Shown: positions 1 to 9,347 of the stretch, in pieces
Numbering within the stretch: the first letter of the stretch is position 1
How the letters are laid out: each line of letters opens with the position of its first letter
Assembly: GCA_021324395.1 (NCBI GenBank)
Contig: JAJPJG010000031.1
Span: forward strand, 62,001-126,000
Reading direction: 5' to 3'
DNA: 64,000 nt
Source of the DNA: Spartobacteria bacterium
GTDB lineage: Bacteria; Verrucomicrobiota; Verrucomicrobiia; Chthoniobacterales; Chthoniobacteraceae
The notes under the pieces: generated by a model
The model's input: the letters and a program-made list of their open reading frames with translations, nothing else
What the model was told of the DNA's origin: nothing
Databases searched by the model: none
Program-made: the position numbers and the translations under genes

Positions 1-472
1 AGCAGAGGCAGCAACCACGAAGGCCTTTGTATTTTAACGCATAAGCGAGACCTAGACCGAGCGGAGTCTGGCCCGCGACGATGCCGTGTCCGCCCCAGTA
101 ATTCTTGTCCGGCGCGAAAAAGTGCATCGATCCGCCTTTGCCTTTCGAGCAGCCGGTCGCCTTGCCGAAAAGCTCGGCCATGCACTCGTTCATCGACATG
201 CCGACGGCGAGCGCGTGACCGTGATCGCGATACGCGGTAATGACGTGGTCGTTTTCACCGAGTAGCGAGATCGTGCCAACGGCGACCGATTCCTGGCCAA
301 TATACAAATGGAGAAAGCCGCCCATTTTGCCTTGGTTGTAGCATTTTAGCGCGACCTGCTCGAAGCGACGGATGCGGAACATGTCACGCAAAAATGCGAT
401 CTTTTGCTCGGCGGTCAGGTTCCGGTTGATCTCGGCAGCTGCGGAAGTGGGTGAATCAGCAACGCTCTGCAT
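1..472 (-). CDS. pdhA: Pyruvate dehydrogenase E1 component, alpha subunit (3' part outside window)
   Basis: The reading frame starts at the ATG complementary to 470-472 and is still open at base 1, giving the first 157 residues. It matches the thiamin-diphosphate-dependent alpha subunit of the pyruvate (or branched-chain 2-oxo acid) dehydrogenase E1, which decarboxylates pyruvate and passes the acyl group to E2 lipoate in the cytosol. Visible family blocks are RRFEQ (about 35-39), YIGQE (57-61), YRDHGH (81-86), GKGGSMH (111-117) and GGHGIVAGQTPLG (127-139). The GDG...N thiamin-diphosphate motif would lie beyond the window edge. Pyruvate rather than branched-chain specificity is inferred from the strong similarity to PdhA around YRDHGH and GKGGSMH. 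The beta subunit is probably further left. Confidence 0.9.
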   Translation of the reverse strand, partial: MQSVADSPTSAAAEINRNLTAEQKIAFLRDMFRIRRFEQVALKCYNQGKMGGFLHLYIGQESVAVGTISLLGENDHVITAYRDHGHALAVGMSMNECMAELFGKATGCSKGKGGSMHFFAPDKNYWGGHGIVAGQTPLGLGLAYALKYKGLRGCCLC

Positions 473-762
473 AATCAGCAAATATAGCCGCAAAGCGCTC
501 GCTTGCGTTTTCTTGTTTCGGGTTTTGGAGAAATTCGATCCATGAAGTCATTGCTGTGCCTTTGCCGGACGAAAACACCGTCCGTAATTTGCAGCGGTAA
601 TCACATACATGTGCGCAGGAGCGGTGTAAATAGCGAAGCGCGGAACTCCCCGGAAGTTTTTGCTATACAACAGGAGTTATCGCTTAGTTAACTTAATGTA
701 TTAGTCTTTCGTAAATTGCGCTCCCGCACTTTTTGTCGTATCGTGCGCGCCGTTTTCCGTTT
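473..762. other. Intergenic region between divergent pdhA and cdd
   Basis: This roughly 290-bp spacer separates divergently transcribed pdhA and cdd, so it must hold both promoters. A 62-codon open frame at 503-691 shows no recognisable domain and is probably chance. The stretch around 680-720 is AT-richer than its surroundings and is a reasonable place for the cdd promoter, but I cannot assign hexamers with confidence. No RNA gene or repeat is seen. Confidence 0.4.
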
Positions 763-1155
763 ATGGACTTTGAAAATCTCCGACAACTCGCCAGCGACGT
801 GCGATTGCGTGCGTATGCGCCATATTCCAAATTTCAGGTCGGCGCGGCGTTGCTTGCGTCTGATGGACGCGTTTTCACCGGCTGCAATGTTGAGAATATT
901 TCATTTGGGCTCACCTGCTGCGCGGAACGTTCAGCACTTTTTTCGGCCGTGGCTGCCGGCTGCACTGAATTTTCGCAGATCGTCATCGTCGCTGATTCGC
1001 AGGAACCGGTGACGCCATGCGGCGCATGCCGTCAGGTTTTGGCGGAATTTGCACCTGATCTGGAAATCACCTCGACCAATCTGCAGGGCGAAGTTTTTCA
1101 AGCGAACCTTCGAGACCTGCTTCCTCGCCCCAAAGCCGGCATCTTGGGCACCTAA
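763..1155 (+). CDS. cdd: Cytidine deaminase
   Basis: Zinc-dependent hydrolytic deamination of cytidine/deoxycytidine to uridine/deoxyuridine in pyrimidine salvage. With the ATG at 763 the product is 130 residues, the usual size of the small tetrameric form. Zinc ligands and the proton-shuttle glutamate are visible as CAE (C53, E55) and PCGAC (C86, C89); the three-cysteine ligand set is typical of homotetrameric enzymes. An in-frame ATG at 733 would add ten residues ahead of the conserved start and is less likely. The stop is only 19 bp from the mnmG start, so the two genes are probably cotranscribed; a parS-like 16-mer fills the gap. Confidence 0.92.
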   Translation: MDFENLRQLASDVRLRAYAPYSKFQVGAALLASDGRVFTGCNVENISFGLTCCAERSALFSAVAAGCTEFSQIVIVADSQEPVTPCGACRQVLAEFAPDLEITSTNLQGEVFQANLRDLLPRPKAGILGT

Positions 1156-1171
1156 TGTTCCATGTGGAACG
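1156..1171. promoter_or_regulatory. parS-like ParB-binding site, copy 1
   Basis: TGTTCCATGTGGAACG sits in the 19-bp gap between cdd and mnmG. It departs from the conserved chromosomal parS pattern TGTTYCACGTGRAACA at two positions (8 and 16). A second candidate lies inside mnmG. mnmG (gidA) is the classical neighbour of parAB in many bacteria, although parA and parB are not in this window. Confidence 0.4.
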
Positions 1172-1174
1172 GTT

Positions 1175-3049
1175 ATGTTCGAATACCCGAAGCATTTTGA
1201 TGTAATCGTTGTCGGTGCCGGGCACGCCGGAATCGAAGCTGCGATGGCGTCAGCCCGGCTCGGCTGCGAAACTTTACTGTTAACGCAAAATGCGGACACC
1301 GTCGGGCAAATGTCGTGCAATCCGGCAGTAGGCGGATTGGCAAAAGGTCACATCGTTCGCGAAATCGATGCACTCGGCGGATTTATGGGCGTGAATACCG
1401 ACGCAACGTCGATCCAGTCTCGAATGCTCAACTCGGCAAAAGGGCCGAGCGTCCGCGCTCCCCGCGCGCAATGCGATAAGAAGGCGTATCAATTCCGCGC
1501 AAAAGTTGCGTGCGAACGTCACGAGCGAGTTTTTCTAAAACAAGGCAACGCTGTGCGTATATTGGAGCAAAACGGGAAAACTGTTGGCGTGGAAACTAAT
1601 CTGGGAGTGCGTTACCGGGGCAATGCCGTCGTGATTACGACGGGAACTTTCATGCGCGGGCTTTTGCATGTTGGCTTACAGAATCAAACCGGTGGCCGCA
1701 TGGGCGACGCCGCTTCGACCTTGAGCGACAGTTTGCGCGAGCTTGGATTCGAAGTTGGCCGTTTTAAGACAGGCACACCATGCCGGCTGTTGGCGCGGTC
1801 GATCGATTTCACGAAAGGTGAAATCCAAAATGGTGACGATCCGCCGCCGCCGTTCACATTCGTGCCGGAACTACTCGAAAAGGATGCGAATGACATTTTC
1901 AGCCTAAACACGGCGCGCGACGGCAAGTTCCACGTAGAACAAATCCCCTGCTGGATTACCCATACTAACGAGCACACCCACCAGATCATCCGCAACAACC
2001 TAGATAAGTCACCAATGTATTGTGGTCGCATCGAAGGCACCGGCCCGCGCTATTGTCCTTCGATCGAAGACAAGGTTGTCCGATTTGCCGAAAAGGAGCG
2101 TCACCAGCTTTTTTTGGAGCCGGAAGGCCGGCATACGGATGAATATTACGTGAATGGTATCTCAACGAGCCTGCCGTTTGAAGTGCAATACGAATTCATC
2201 CGCACTATTAAAGGGCTGGAAAGCGCCGAAATTCTTCGCCCCGGCTATGCGGTTGAATACGATTTTTGTCCTCCGACTCAACTGCAGCCGACGCTCGAAA
2301 CAAAAAGAGTTGAGAATCTCTATTTTGCAGGACAGATCAATGGCACGTCGGGTTATGAGGAAGCCGCAGCGCAAGGATTGGTCGCCGGTGCGAATGCCGC
2401 GCTTAAATTGCAAAATAAGCCGCCTTTCGTCTTGTCCCGTGCGGAATCGTATATCGGGGTGCTGATCGATGATTTAGTCACAAAGGGAACAAACGAGCCT
2501 TATCGCATGTTCACCAGCCGTGCAGAGCATCGAATCGTGTTGCGGCAGGATAACGCGGACTTCCGTCTGACTACGCTCGGTCGCGAGCATGGCTTGGTCA
2601 CTGATTTACGCTGGGCCAAATTCCTCTCGCGCAAGCACAGTTATGAAGCTCTAACTGAAATTGCGCCGAGTTTACGATTTGACGGCATTGATGTGGTGAA
2701 ATGGCTGCGCCGGCCGGAAAATCGCTGGAGTAGTTTGCCGGAGCAAATCCGCGGTCGCTCTTCGCCGGAGACTTGGGAGCTTTTAGAAATCGAAGTAAAA
2801 TACGCCGGCTATGTTGTGCGCCAGAATGAGGCAATCAAAAAGGCGCAAAGTATTGAGGAAAAGCAGCTCCCAATCGCGCTGGATTACCAGCAAATCGAAG
2901 GATTGAGGGCGGAAGCCAGACAAAAGCTATCAGCGATTCGGCCGATCAATTTTGGCCAGGCGGGCCGAATCAGCGGCATTACGCCGGCCGATTTGGCGAT
3001 TGTTCATATCTGGCTCCGGAAAAATTCCGCCGAGCCGGCCTTGCGCTAA
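1175..3049 (+). CDS. mnmG: tRNA uridine-5-carboxymethylaminomethyl modification enzyme MnmG (GidA)
   Basis: FAD-dependent subunit that, with the GTPase MnmE, installs the cmnm5 group on wobble U34 of several tRNAs. From the ATG at 1175 the protein has 624 residues, the normal family length. The dinucleotide-binding motif GAGHAG is at residues 14-19, followed by conserved blocks such as [34 protein letters not shown] and FTSRAEHR. An in-frame ATG at 1049 lies inside cdd and adds 42 residues with no family similarity, so it was rejected. It follows cdd closely and is probably in the same transcript. mnmE and rsmG (gidB) are not nearby. Confidence 0.96.
   Translation: MFEYPKHFDVIVVGAGHAGIEAAMASARLGCETLLLTQNADTVGQMSCNPAVGGLAKGHIVREIDALGGFMGVNTDATSIQSRMLNSAKGPSVRAPRAQCDKKAYQFRAKVACERHERVFLKQGNAVRILEQNGKTVGVETNLGVRYRGNAVVITTGTFMRGLLHVGLQNQTGGRMGDAASTLSDSLRELGFEVGRFKTGTPCRLLARSIDFTKGEIQNGDDPPPPFTFVPELLEKDANDIFSLNTARDGKFHVEQIPCWITHTNEHTHQIIRNNLDKSPMYCGRIEGTGPRYCPSIEDKVVRFAEKERHQLFLEPEGRHTDEYYVNGISTSLPFEVQYEFIRTIKGLESAEILRPGYAVEYDFCPPTQLQPTLETKRVENLYFAGQINGTSGYEEAAAQGLVAGANAALKLQNKPPFVLSRAESYIGVLIDDLVTKGTNEPYRMFTSRAEHRIVLRQDNADFRLTTLGREHGLVTDLRWAKFLSRKHSYEALTEIAPSLRFDGIDVVKWLRRPENRWSSLPEQIRGRSSPETWELLEIEVKYAGYVVRQNEAIKKAQSIEEKQLPIALDYQQIEGLRAEARQKLSAIRPINFGQAGRISGITPADLAIVHIWLRKNSAEPALR
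1926..1941. promoter_or_regulatory. parS-like ParB-binding site, copy 2 (inside mnmG)
   Basis: AGTTCCACGTAGAACA within the mnmG coding region departs from TGTTYCACGTGRAACA at two positions (1 and 11). It lies about 770 bp from the first candidate. Intragenic parS sites are common, so location inside a gene does not argue against function; the two mismatches do lower confidence. Confidence 0.35.
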
Positions 3050-3087
3050 CGACAATTTGCCCGTGCTACTTTTTGGAAAAGCAGCGG

Positions 3088-3165
3088 CTAGCTGTCGCCT
3101 AACAGCAAACCCATCGCGGTGCTCAAAACCGCGACCAAAATCACGGTGCTCAGGATCATCAACAT
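3088..3165 (-). CDS. Possible 25-residue membrane peptide, preceded by an overlapping 22-codon frame
   Basis: Between the convergent ends of mnmG and moaA, the minus strand holds a 25-residue frame consisting almost entirely of one hydrophobic segment (MLMILSTVILVAVLSTAMGL). Its ATG overlaps, as TAATG, the stop of a 22-codon basic frame that starts at 3233. Such coupling is suggestive of a translated pair, but both frames are too short to test by eye. The same spacer could simply be non-coding. Confidence 0.2.
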   Translation of the reverse strand: MLMILSTVILVAVLSTAMGLLLGDS

Positions 3166-3271
3166 TACTTGCGAACCGGGCGCACCACCGCAACGCGGTG
3201 ATCTAATCTGCGATTTGGAATCGTCATGCTCATAATTGAGACAAGACGATAAGCAAGATGGATGCCAAATG

Positions 3272-4276
3272 TCAGCCGCCGATGCGCGACATTTCGACTT
3301 TCGGCTCTACAACAGGGTTTGCGGCGCGCTTTTCCGAATAACGATCGTCTCGTGCACGCCAGACATTCGCCACAACTGCAGCAATTTGCGCATCCGATGC
3401 GCCGTCACGCAACAGTTTGCGCAAATCGCAACCATTGCCGGCGAACAGACAAGTGTAGAGTTTTCCCTCGGACGAAAGCCGCGCACGAGTGCAATCGCCG
3501 CAAAACGGCTGTGTCACCGACGTTATCACACCGATTTCGCCTTTTCCATCCGTAAAGCGATACCGTGCCGCGACTTCGCCGGCACGCGTGCGCGAGACGG
3601 GTTCCAGCGGAATAACTCGTGCGATCGTCGCGATTACTTCCGCTGACGGCACAACTTCCGCCATGTGCCAGCGGTTCGAGTTGCCAACGTCCATGTATTC
3701 AATCAGCCGCAAAATCGTATTGGGACCGCGAAAGCGTGCGACCATTGGCAAAATCGAATCGTCGTTCACTCCGCGTTTCACGACCATGTTGACTTTGATC
3801 GGTGAAAAACCGGCTGCCAGTGCGGCATCGATTCCGGCCAACACACGCGCAACGGGAAATTCAACATCGTTCATCGCCGAAAAAATCGCGTCGTCGAGTG
3901 AGTCGAGACTCACCGTCACGCGATGTAAGCCGTTTTCGCGCAGCGTTTTCGCGTATTTAACAAGCAGTGCGCCGTTCGTTGTCAGCGCAAGATCGTGCAG
4001 TCCTTCGATTGAGACGAGCATCGCGATTAATTTTTCCAAATCACGGCGCAAAAGAGGTTCGCCGCCGGTGATGCGTATTTTCTCCACGCCGAGACCGACG
4101 AAAATCCGCGCAAGCCGCGTAATCTCCTCAAAACTGAGCAACTCGCTTTTTGGCAGAAACGTATAGTTTGCGCCGAAGACTTCGCGCGGCATGCAGTAAG
4201 TGCAGCGGAAATTGCAGCGATCCGTGACCGATATGCGCAGGTCGCGCATCGGGCGCTGGAACGTGTCGAAAAGCAT
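3272..4276 (-). CDS. moaA: GTP 3',8-cyclase MoaA
   Basis: Radical SAM enzyme that converts GTP to 3',8-cyclo-7,8-dihydro-GTP, the first step of molybdenum cofactor synthesis. It is 334 residues, the normal length. The N-terminal cluster motif C21-x3-C25-x2-C28 and the GGEP SAM-binding block are present. The C-terminal second 4Fe-4S cluster cysteines are at about C259, C262 and C276. The protein ends in a Gly-Gly tail, which is required for MoaA activity. It stands alone here, divergent from the prepilin gene; moaC and moaB lie 36 kb away at 39.8-40.8 kb. The 85-bp upstream gap shows no obvious Moco riboswitch. Confidence 0.95.
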   Translation of the reverse strand: MLFDTFQRPMRDLRISVTDRCNFRCTYCMPREVFGANYTFLPKSELLSFEEITRLARIFVGLGVEKIRITGGEPLLRRDLEKLIAMLVSIEGLHDLALTTNGALLVKYAKTLRENGLHRVTVSLDSLDDAIFSAMNDVEFPVARVLAGIDAALAAGFSPIKVNMVVKRGVNDDSILPMVARFRGPNTILRLIEYMDVGNSNRWHMAEVVPSAEVIATIARVIPLEPVSRTRAGEVAARYRFTDGKGEIGVITSVTQPFCGDCTRARLSSEGKLYTCLFAGNGCDLRKLLRDGASDAQIAAVVANVWRARDDRYSEKRAANPVVEPKVEMSRIGG

Positions 4277-4361
4277 CGGAGCGAATGAAGCACGTTTCGA
4301 GCGGAAACGCCAATGTTACAAAATGTGTTGCCGCTGCCGCGGAATCGCTCAAACTACAGCG

Positions 4362-5117
4362 ATGCGCGGCGGAAGAATATCAGCTTTCGGCTTTACGCTC
4401 ATAGAACTGCTTACTGTCGTGGCGATCATCGCGATCATCGCTGCGATGATGATGCCGGTGCTCAGCCGCGCGCGCGCGACTGCGGACGATACGAAGTGCG
4501 CCTCAAATTTGCGGCAAATCGGCATGGGCATTCTCTCGTATGCGCGCGATCACGACGGCAGCCTGCCAGGACGCACGTCGCCGGATTGGACTTCGCAACC
4601 GCACGGCATTCTGCTCGGAGTTTATGCCTATTCATGGGCTGGCGGAAACGACCCTTTTGGTCTGCAATGGTGGATTGCCAGCTATCTCGATGTCGATAAA
4701 AAGAACCAATGGAAAACCACACAGGACGTGCTCATGTGCCCGGTTTATACGCGCCTGATCGGACCCGACCTCAGCAAATACCCAGGTTATGTGCTCAATC
4801 CCCAAGTGCCATCGCGCAACGACACCCTGATGCATCAGCCCTTTGGATATCCAGACAAGCTTCTGCGCGGCTCCAATTTGCCGATGCATGACATTAATCC
4901 CTGGAAGGTCACGCAATTAGCCGACATCGGCGATGCGAACGGAAATGGCCCATCGCGCATCTGGATGATGAAAGACGCTGATGCGCTCGATCCGCTTTTC
5001 AAATCTACCGCTTACTACGGAACATTACCAAAACAAATGTTCCACATCGATCATCGGAATGCGTTGTTTTTCGATTTTCACGTTGGAAAAGTCGATGCTC
5101 AAAACGCAGCAGAATAA
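4362..5117 (+). CDS. Type II secretion/type IV pilin-like prepilin (H-X9-DG type)
   Basis: A 251-residue pseudopilin-like protein. The start at 4362 gives a short basic leader, then G10 followed by FTLIELLTV with the conserved glutamate five residues after the predicted PilD cleavage point, and a hydrophobic helix ending near residue 35. The remainder is a globular periplasmic or surface domain, ending in a histidine-rich block (HIDHRNALFFDFHVG) close to the H-X9-DG motif common in Verrucomicrobiota and Planctomycetes prepilins. An upstream in-frame ATG at 4200 would put 54 non-leader residues in front of the cleavage motif and was rejected. It is followed 76 bp later by a PEP-CTERM protein; no secretion machinery genes are adjacent. 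Function beyond a surface or secretion role is unknown. Confidence 0.85.
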   Translation: MRGGRISAFGFTLIELLTVVAIIAIIAAMMMPVLSRARATADDTKCASNLRQIGMGILSYARDHDGSLPGRTSPDWTSQPHGILLGVYAYSWAGGNDPFGLQWWIASYLDVDKKNQWKTTQDVLMCPVYTRLIGPDLSKYPGYVLNPQVPSRNDTLMHQPFGYPDKLLRGSNLPMHDINPWKVTQLADIGDANGNGPSRIWMMKDADALDPLFKSTAYYGTLPKQMFHIDHRNALFFDFHVGKVDAQNAAE

Positions 5118-5193
5118 CCACAAAACACATTTTTGCTCGCGTCCGTTGACAATTAACCAAGCGGAGGCTACAACTTGAAACCTTTCCGCTTCG

Positions 5194-6066
5194 ATGTCCC
5201 CGTCCTTCGCAGCTATCGCACTCTTTTTTTGTCTCCTGATGCCGCTTCGTGCTGCATTGCTCGTGTATGATGGCTTCGATTATGCCACCGGACAAAACGT
5301 AGATGGGCAAAACGGCGGCACCGGATTTGATTCGTCGTCGGCTTGGGTCGAAAATCGGGATCCCAAGCAAGACACGATCGGGCAAGGTCTGCTCTATAAC
5401 AGTCTGGCAACAACAGGAAATGGCGTCATCGATAACTCGAACCCGACCGACGGCGCATTTTGGCGTCAGCTTGCGCAAGCAATCGCGCCGACGAGCGGAA
5501 CAACCACGAGAACTGTCTGGACCAGCTTTCTCGTCAGGCACGATTCCGGCAATAGCGGTTTCCTCTTAAAATTGTGGACCGGAGTTTCGGGAAACACATT
5601 TAGCTATCCGTTCGTCTCAATCGGCGGCGACAGCAGCGGCTTCTTTCTTTACGATCAACCGCCGGACAGTTCGCCGGTTCAACCGCAACAAATTTATGCT
5701 GATTCAGCGCCGACGCCTGACTTCGGAATCACCTGCTGGCTCACTGCCAAACTGATGTTTAACGTAGGTGCAAATCTCGGCGGCGGCACACGCGCCGACA
5801 AAATCCTGCTGTTTGTAAATCCGACACTCGGCACAACCCCGGCCGACTCCGACGCAGCGGCGACTTTGACGAGCCAGGTCGATTATTCGGCGATTCGCGC
5901 TGTCGAATTCTCCGACTACAACGATGCCGGCAGCGGTCAGTGGACTTTCGACGAACTCCGCATCGGCGATACCTTCAGCGATGTAACAACAGTCCCCGAG
6001 CCGGGGACGTGCGCGTTGATTTTGCTCGGAACGGTATTGACCGGCTGCTGGTTCCGGAGAGGCTGA
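5194..6066 (+). CDS. PEP-CTERM sorting domain protein
   Basis: Secreted protein of 290 residues. It has an N-terminal signal peptide (about 1-20, hydrophobic ending LRA-ALL) and a C-terminal sorting tail beginning VPEPGT at about residue 267, followed by a hydrophobic stretch and terminal RRG, the classic PEP-CTERM layout recognised by exosortase/EpsH. The central part is rich in Ser, Thr, Gly and Asn and looks like an all-beta LamG-like fold, similar to many verrucomicrobial PEP-CTERM proteins. Its ligand is not evident. It lies between the prepilin gene and the cyclase-NB-ARC gene in the same direction, with no tight coupling to either. Confidence 0.85.
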   Translation: MSPSFAAIALFFCLLMPLRAALLVYDGFDYATGQNVDGQNGGTGFDSSSAWVENRDPKQDTIGQGLLYNSLATTGNGVIDNSNPTDGAFWRQLAQAIAPTSGTTTRTVWTSFLVRHDSGNSGFLLKLWTGVSGNTFSYPFVSIGGDSSGFFLYDQPPDSSPVQPQQIYADSAPTPDFGITCWLTAKLMFNVGANLGGGTRADKILLFVNPTLGTTPADSDAAATLTSQVDYSAIRAVEFSDYNDAGSGQWTFDELRIGDTFSDVTTVPEPGTCALILLGTVLTGCWFRRG

Positions 6067-6102
6067 GCGCAAATATTTGCGCTGCAAAGCGGCGCTCATC
6101 CG

Positions 6103-8694
6103 ATGCGTGTCACTCTGCTTTTTACTGACATTGAAGGCTCGACCGCGCTGCTGGGAAAATTCCCGCGCGCCTATTCGGAAGCGCTGACGCGGCATCACTC
6201 GATTTTGCGCAGTGCCGCGGCGGAACACCACGGACGCGAATTTCACGAAGCTGGCGACGCATTTTGCTTTGCATTCGACAAACCGTGCCAAGGCATCGCC
6301 TGCGCGGTTGCGATTCAGCGCGCGCTCGCGCAGGAACGGTGGCCGGAGTCGATTGTTATGAAAGTTCGCGCTGCCCTGCACACCAGCGAAGCGGAATTTC
6401 GCGATGGCCAGTATCGCGGCATGGCGATGAATCGCGCCGCGCGCATTTTGAGCGCTGCGCACGGCGGACAAATCATCTGCTGCGCCGAAACTGCGGAGTG
6501 CATTGATGGGGAACTTCGTGCGCGCGAACTCGGCAAATATCGGCTGCGCGATATCCCGGAGCCGATGGAGCTATTCCAAATTCATTACCACGGAATGCCC
6601 GTCGAAAAATTCCCGCTGCTAAAAGCCGAACCCGCCGCGCGACAAAATTTGCCAGTTTTGCTGACGCGCATTTTCGGCCGCGAAGAAGAAACAGCGCAGC
6701 TCAGCGCCTTGCTCGGGCGCGATTCACCGGAGCGGCTTATCACGCTCACCGGACCCGGCGGAACGGGTAAAACGCGCCTCTCCATTTCGGCCGCGCACGA
6801 ACTGCTCGAGAGCTATTCGCATGCAATCACGTTCGTTGCGCTAGCCGATGTCACCGATCCGCGCCTGTTGCCGGAAGTCACTGCAGATGCGTTAAAAATT
6901 GAGCGCGATCCGTCGCGGAGCACGCTCGATCAAATCGCCGACACAATCGCGAATCACTGCCGGTTGCTGTTGTTTGACAATTTTGAACAAATTGCAACTG
7001 AAGGCGGCGAGTTTCTTTTGATGTTATTGAGGCGGGCGCCGCAGTTGCGCGTGCTCGTCACTTCACGACAAAAACTCGCGATTCCCGGCGAGCGCGAATT
7101 TCTCGTGCGGCCGCTGCCGGTTCCTCCGGTAGCACAAGGCTTCGATCAATCGGCGCAAAATGCGAGCGTCCATCTTTTCGTTGATCGCGCGCGCGCGGTC
7201 AACGGCGGCTTCGATCTGACGCCGCGCAATTTCGCCGACGTGACGGCAATCTGCCGAATGCTTGAAGGCATTCCGCTCGCAATCGAGCTTGCCGCCGCGC
7301 GCGCGCAAATTCTCGCGCCACGGGAAATCTTCGAGCAAATCGAGCATCACGTCACCACGCTGGCTGATGAAAGCGGTGATCGTCCGGAGCGACATCGCAG
7401 CCTGCACGCCGCGATTGATTGGAGCTACAACGCGCTGCCATCGGACGTGCAGACATTTTTCTCGCGCATGTCTGTGTTTCGCGGCGGTTGGAATGCGGAA
7501 GCTGCGGCAGCGATAGCGGACGTGACGCTCACCGTTGCGTTAAATCTCCTTTTGCAACTACGCACTTCATCGCTCCTCATCGCCGAGGAAAACAACGAAC
7601 GAATGCGCTATCGGATGCTCGAGACAATTCGCCAATATGCAGCCGAACGACTCGGCAGCGATACGGAGGCGACACGAAAAAAGCATTTCGAATTTTTCTC
7701 GGGCCTCGCAAAGAAAGCCGAACCAGCTCTGGCCGGAGTCGATCATACGCAGTCCGTCGCCCGGCTGGAAACCGAGCATGACAACCTGCGCGTCGCGCTC
7801 GCGGCCGCTCCGTCGTTGCAAGGCCGGCTGGAGCTGGCGCAAACACTCCGGAACTTCTGGAATACACGCGGCTACTTCTCGGAAGCGCTGCACTGGCTTA
7901 CGTTTGACGATTCCGACGCGGCCACAGTTTCCGTCGAAAAATTGCCATTTATTTTAAATACCCGCGCCGGGTTCTATCGCGGCGTCGGCGAAATTGCGAA
8001 TGCGCAACGCGACTTCGAGGATGCTTTACGTTTATTTAAAGCACAGAATCATAAACGCAACGCCGCTGTCGTGCTGGCAAATCTCGGCAGCATCGCGGGA
8101 ATGAAGGGTGAGCTGAATCTTGCGCGCCGTTATCAAGACGAGACGCTCGCAATTTTTCGTGAGATTGGCGATGCACAGCTTCCGGCTGCGTTGAACAATG
8201 CCGCGAACACCGCGCTGCAACAGCGCGATTTTGACGCAGCGCGAAAATATCTCGATGAGGCGCTTGCGATCACCCGTGACAAAAATGACGCGCGTTTGAT
8301 GGCGGCCTTGCTCCAAAATTTTGCGGCAATGGAGCTTTTCAAAGGCAAGCTTAACTCCGCGCTCCAACAATGTGTTGAATCGTTGCGCATCCGCATCGAA
8401 GGCAATTACCCGCCGATCTCGCCGATTTACCGGCTCGCTGCGGAGATTCTTCTCGAACTCGACGAAGCAGAAATCGCGGCGGGAATCCTCAGTGCCGCCG
8501 ATGTCGCGGACGAGCAACTGCATGTGCAGCTCGCGGCTGCTGATGCTGCGGATGCGCAAAAGCATTTCAGGAACGCAAAAAAGAAATTGGGCGAGGCGAA
8601 GTTCCTGAAAGCGTGGGAAAACGGGCGTATGCTTGTGCCAGAGCTAATCTTCGAGCAATTAACGCGCGTTGCACAAAAAAACGTCTTTACATAA
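6103..8694 (+). CDS. Class III nucleotidyl cyclase-like domain fused to NB-ARC ATPase and TPR repeats
   Basis: An 863-residue multidomain signalling protein. Residues 1-150 form a class III adenylate/guanylate cyclase homology domain: LFTDIEGST supplies the first metal-binding Asp, AGDAF the second, and NRAARI the Asn and Arg used in catalysis. The residue normally a base-selecting Lys just before the second Asp block is not Lys, so substrate and activity are uncertain. A P-loop (GPGGTGKT, about 217-224), Walker B (LLLFDN, about 287-292) and a following winged-helix region match NB-ARC/AfsR-like STAND ATPases. The C-terminal third has helical TPR-type repeats for partner binding. No DNA-binding domain is seen. 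It is probably a cytosolic STAND sensor whose ligand is unknown. Confidence 0.85.
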   Translation: MRVTLLFTDIEGSTALLGKFPRAYSEALTRHHSILRSAAAEHHGREFHEAGDAFCFAFDKPCQGIACAVAIQRALAQERWPESIVMKVRAALHTSEAEFRDGQYRGMAMNRAARILSAAHGGQIICCAETAECIDGELRARELGKYRLRDIPEPMELFQIHYHGMPVEKFPLLKAEPAARQNLPVLLTRIFGREEETAQLSALLGRDSPERLITLTGPGGTGKTRLSISAAHELLESYSHAITFVALADVTDPRLLPEVTADALKIERDPSRSTLDQIADTIANHCRLLLFDNFEQIATEGGEFLLMLLRRAPQLRVLVTSRQKLAIPGEREFLVRPLPVPPVAQGFDQSAQNASVHLFVDRARAVNGGFDLTPRNFADVTAICRMLEGIPLAIELAAARAQILAPREIFEQIEHHVTTLADESGDRPERHRSLHAAIDWSYNALPSDVQTFFSRMSVFRGGWNAEAAAAIADVTLTVALNLLLQLRTSSLLIAEENNERMRYRMLETIRQYAAERLGSDTEATRKKHFEFFSGLAKKAEPALAGVDHTQSVARLETEHDNLRVALAAAPSLQGRLELAQTLRNFWNTRGYFSEALHWLTFDDSDAATVSVEKLPFILNTRAGFYRGVGEIANAQRDFEDALRLFKAQNHKRNAAVVLANLGSIAGMKGELNLARRYQDETLAIFREIGDAQLPAALNNAANTALQQRDFDAARKYLDEALAITRDKNDARLMAALLQNFAAMELFKGKLNSALQQCVESLRIRIEGNYPPISPIYRLAAEILLELDEAEIAAGILSAADVADEQLHVQLAAADAADAQKHFRNAKKKLGEAKFLKAWENGRMLVPELIFEQLTRVAQKNVFT

Positions 8695-8706
8695 AAACGC
8701 GTTTTT
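8693..8706. terminator. Possible short AT-flanked hairpin after the cyclase-NB-ARC gene
   Basis: AAAAACGCGTTTTT is a perfect 14-bp palindrome that overlaps the end of the preceding gene and runs into a T-tract, 16 bp before the lipoprotein start. The stem is short and only four pairs are G-C, so it would be a weak terminator at best. Confidence 0.25.
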
Positions 8707-8721
8707 TTAACATTTCGCACC

Positions 8722-9297
8722 GTGAAAGCTAAATCATTGCAGTGGACGGCGTCGCTCGTGGCGACGGTTTCGATGATCATTTATGCGGGGTGTGCGACTC
8801 CGAAGCCACAGAAGCCATCCGGCGGGGGAGGACAAGCTGGCGGCGGCGGCGGAGTGAAAGCGCCTAGCGGCTACGTTCATCTCGACGCAGGGACAGGCCA
8901 GCCGGGTTTGGTGCGTAGATCCACCAAACTGAAGGCGACCGTGCCGACAGGTTCGGTGCAATCTTTCGATGTGCCCGTGCCATCCGGCGCACCGGACTCA
9001 TCGTTCAACATGACGTTTAAGACGTATCCCGCGTGGGTCATTAGCAGTCTCGGCACTTACAAATTCAGCTACGATCCGAATGTGACGAACATTTTCGACA
9101 CAGTGGACGGCAGCGGAAATGCGCTCTACACCGGCAACAAAACCTACAGCATGTCGTCCGGCTCCACGACGCACATCCGCTATGAGCTAAACAGCAACGC
9201 GACGATCGGGCAGCTCTACGTAATCTTCGGTTACGGGACCGGATCGAGCGGCACGACTTACGACGCGGTGTATCCCTTTATCCCAACATCGCCGTAG
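8722..9297 (+). CDS. Hypothetical lipoprotein
   Basis: A 191-residue protein with a type II signal peptide: hydrophobic segment to about residue 20 and lipobox YAGC with the modified cysteine at C24. A glycine-rich linker (about 35-46, GGGG runs) precedes a domain rich in Tyr, Thr and Ser, probably all-beta. It should be anchored at the membrane facing the periplasm. No family is recognised. It is followed by a strong hairpin shared with the convergent response regulator gene, so it is likely monocistronic. Confidence 0.7.
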   Translation: MKAKSLQWTASLVATVSMIIYAGCATPKPQKPSGGGGQAGGGGGVKAPSGYVHLDAGTGQPGLVRRSTKLKATVPTGSVQSFDVPVPSGAPDSSFNMTFKTYPAWVISSLGTYKFSYDPNVTNIFDTVDGSGNALYTGNKTYSMSSGSTTHIRYELNSNATIGQLYVIFGYGTGSSGTTYDAVYPFIPTSP

Positions 9298-9310
9298 CGG
9301 CAGACTCTCG

Positions 9311-9347
9311 AGCCCGCGCGTAGCAGATGCGTCGCTATGCGCGGGCT
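9311..9347. terminator. Bidirectional hairpin between lipoprotein and NarL-type regulator
   Basis: AGCCCGCGC (9311-9319) pairs perfectly with GCGCGGGCT (9339-9347); five further pairs including one wobble (9320-9324 with 9334-9338) close a 9-nt loop. It lies between two convergent genes and overlaps the last codons of the regulator gene. There is no long T-tract, so it may be a bidirectional stem-loop that stabilises 3' ends rather than a textbook terminator. Confidence 0.5.

Noticed and set aside
503-691. 62-codon frame between pdhA and cdd
   Set aside because: No domain, unusual composition, and it lies where divergent promoters are expected.
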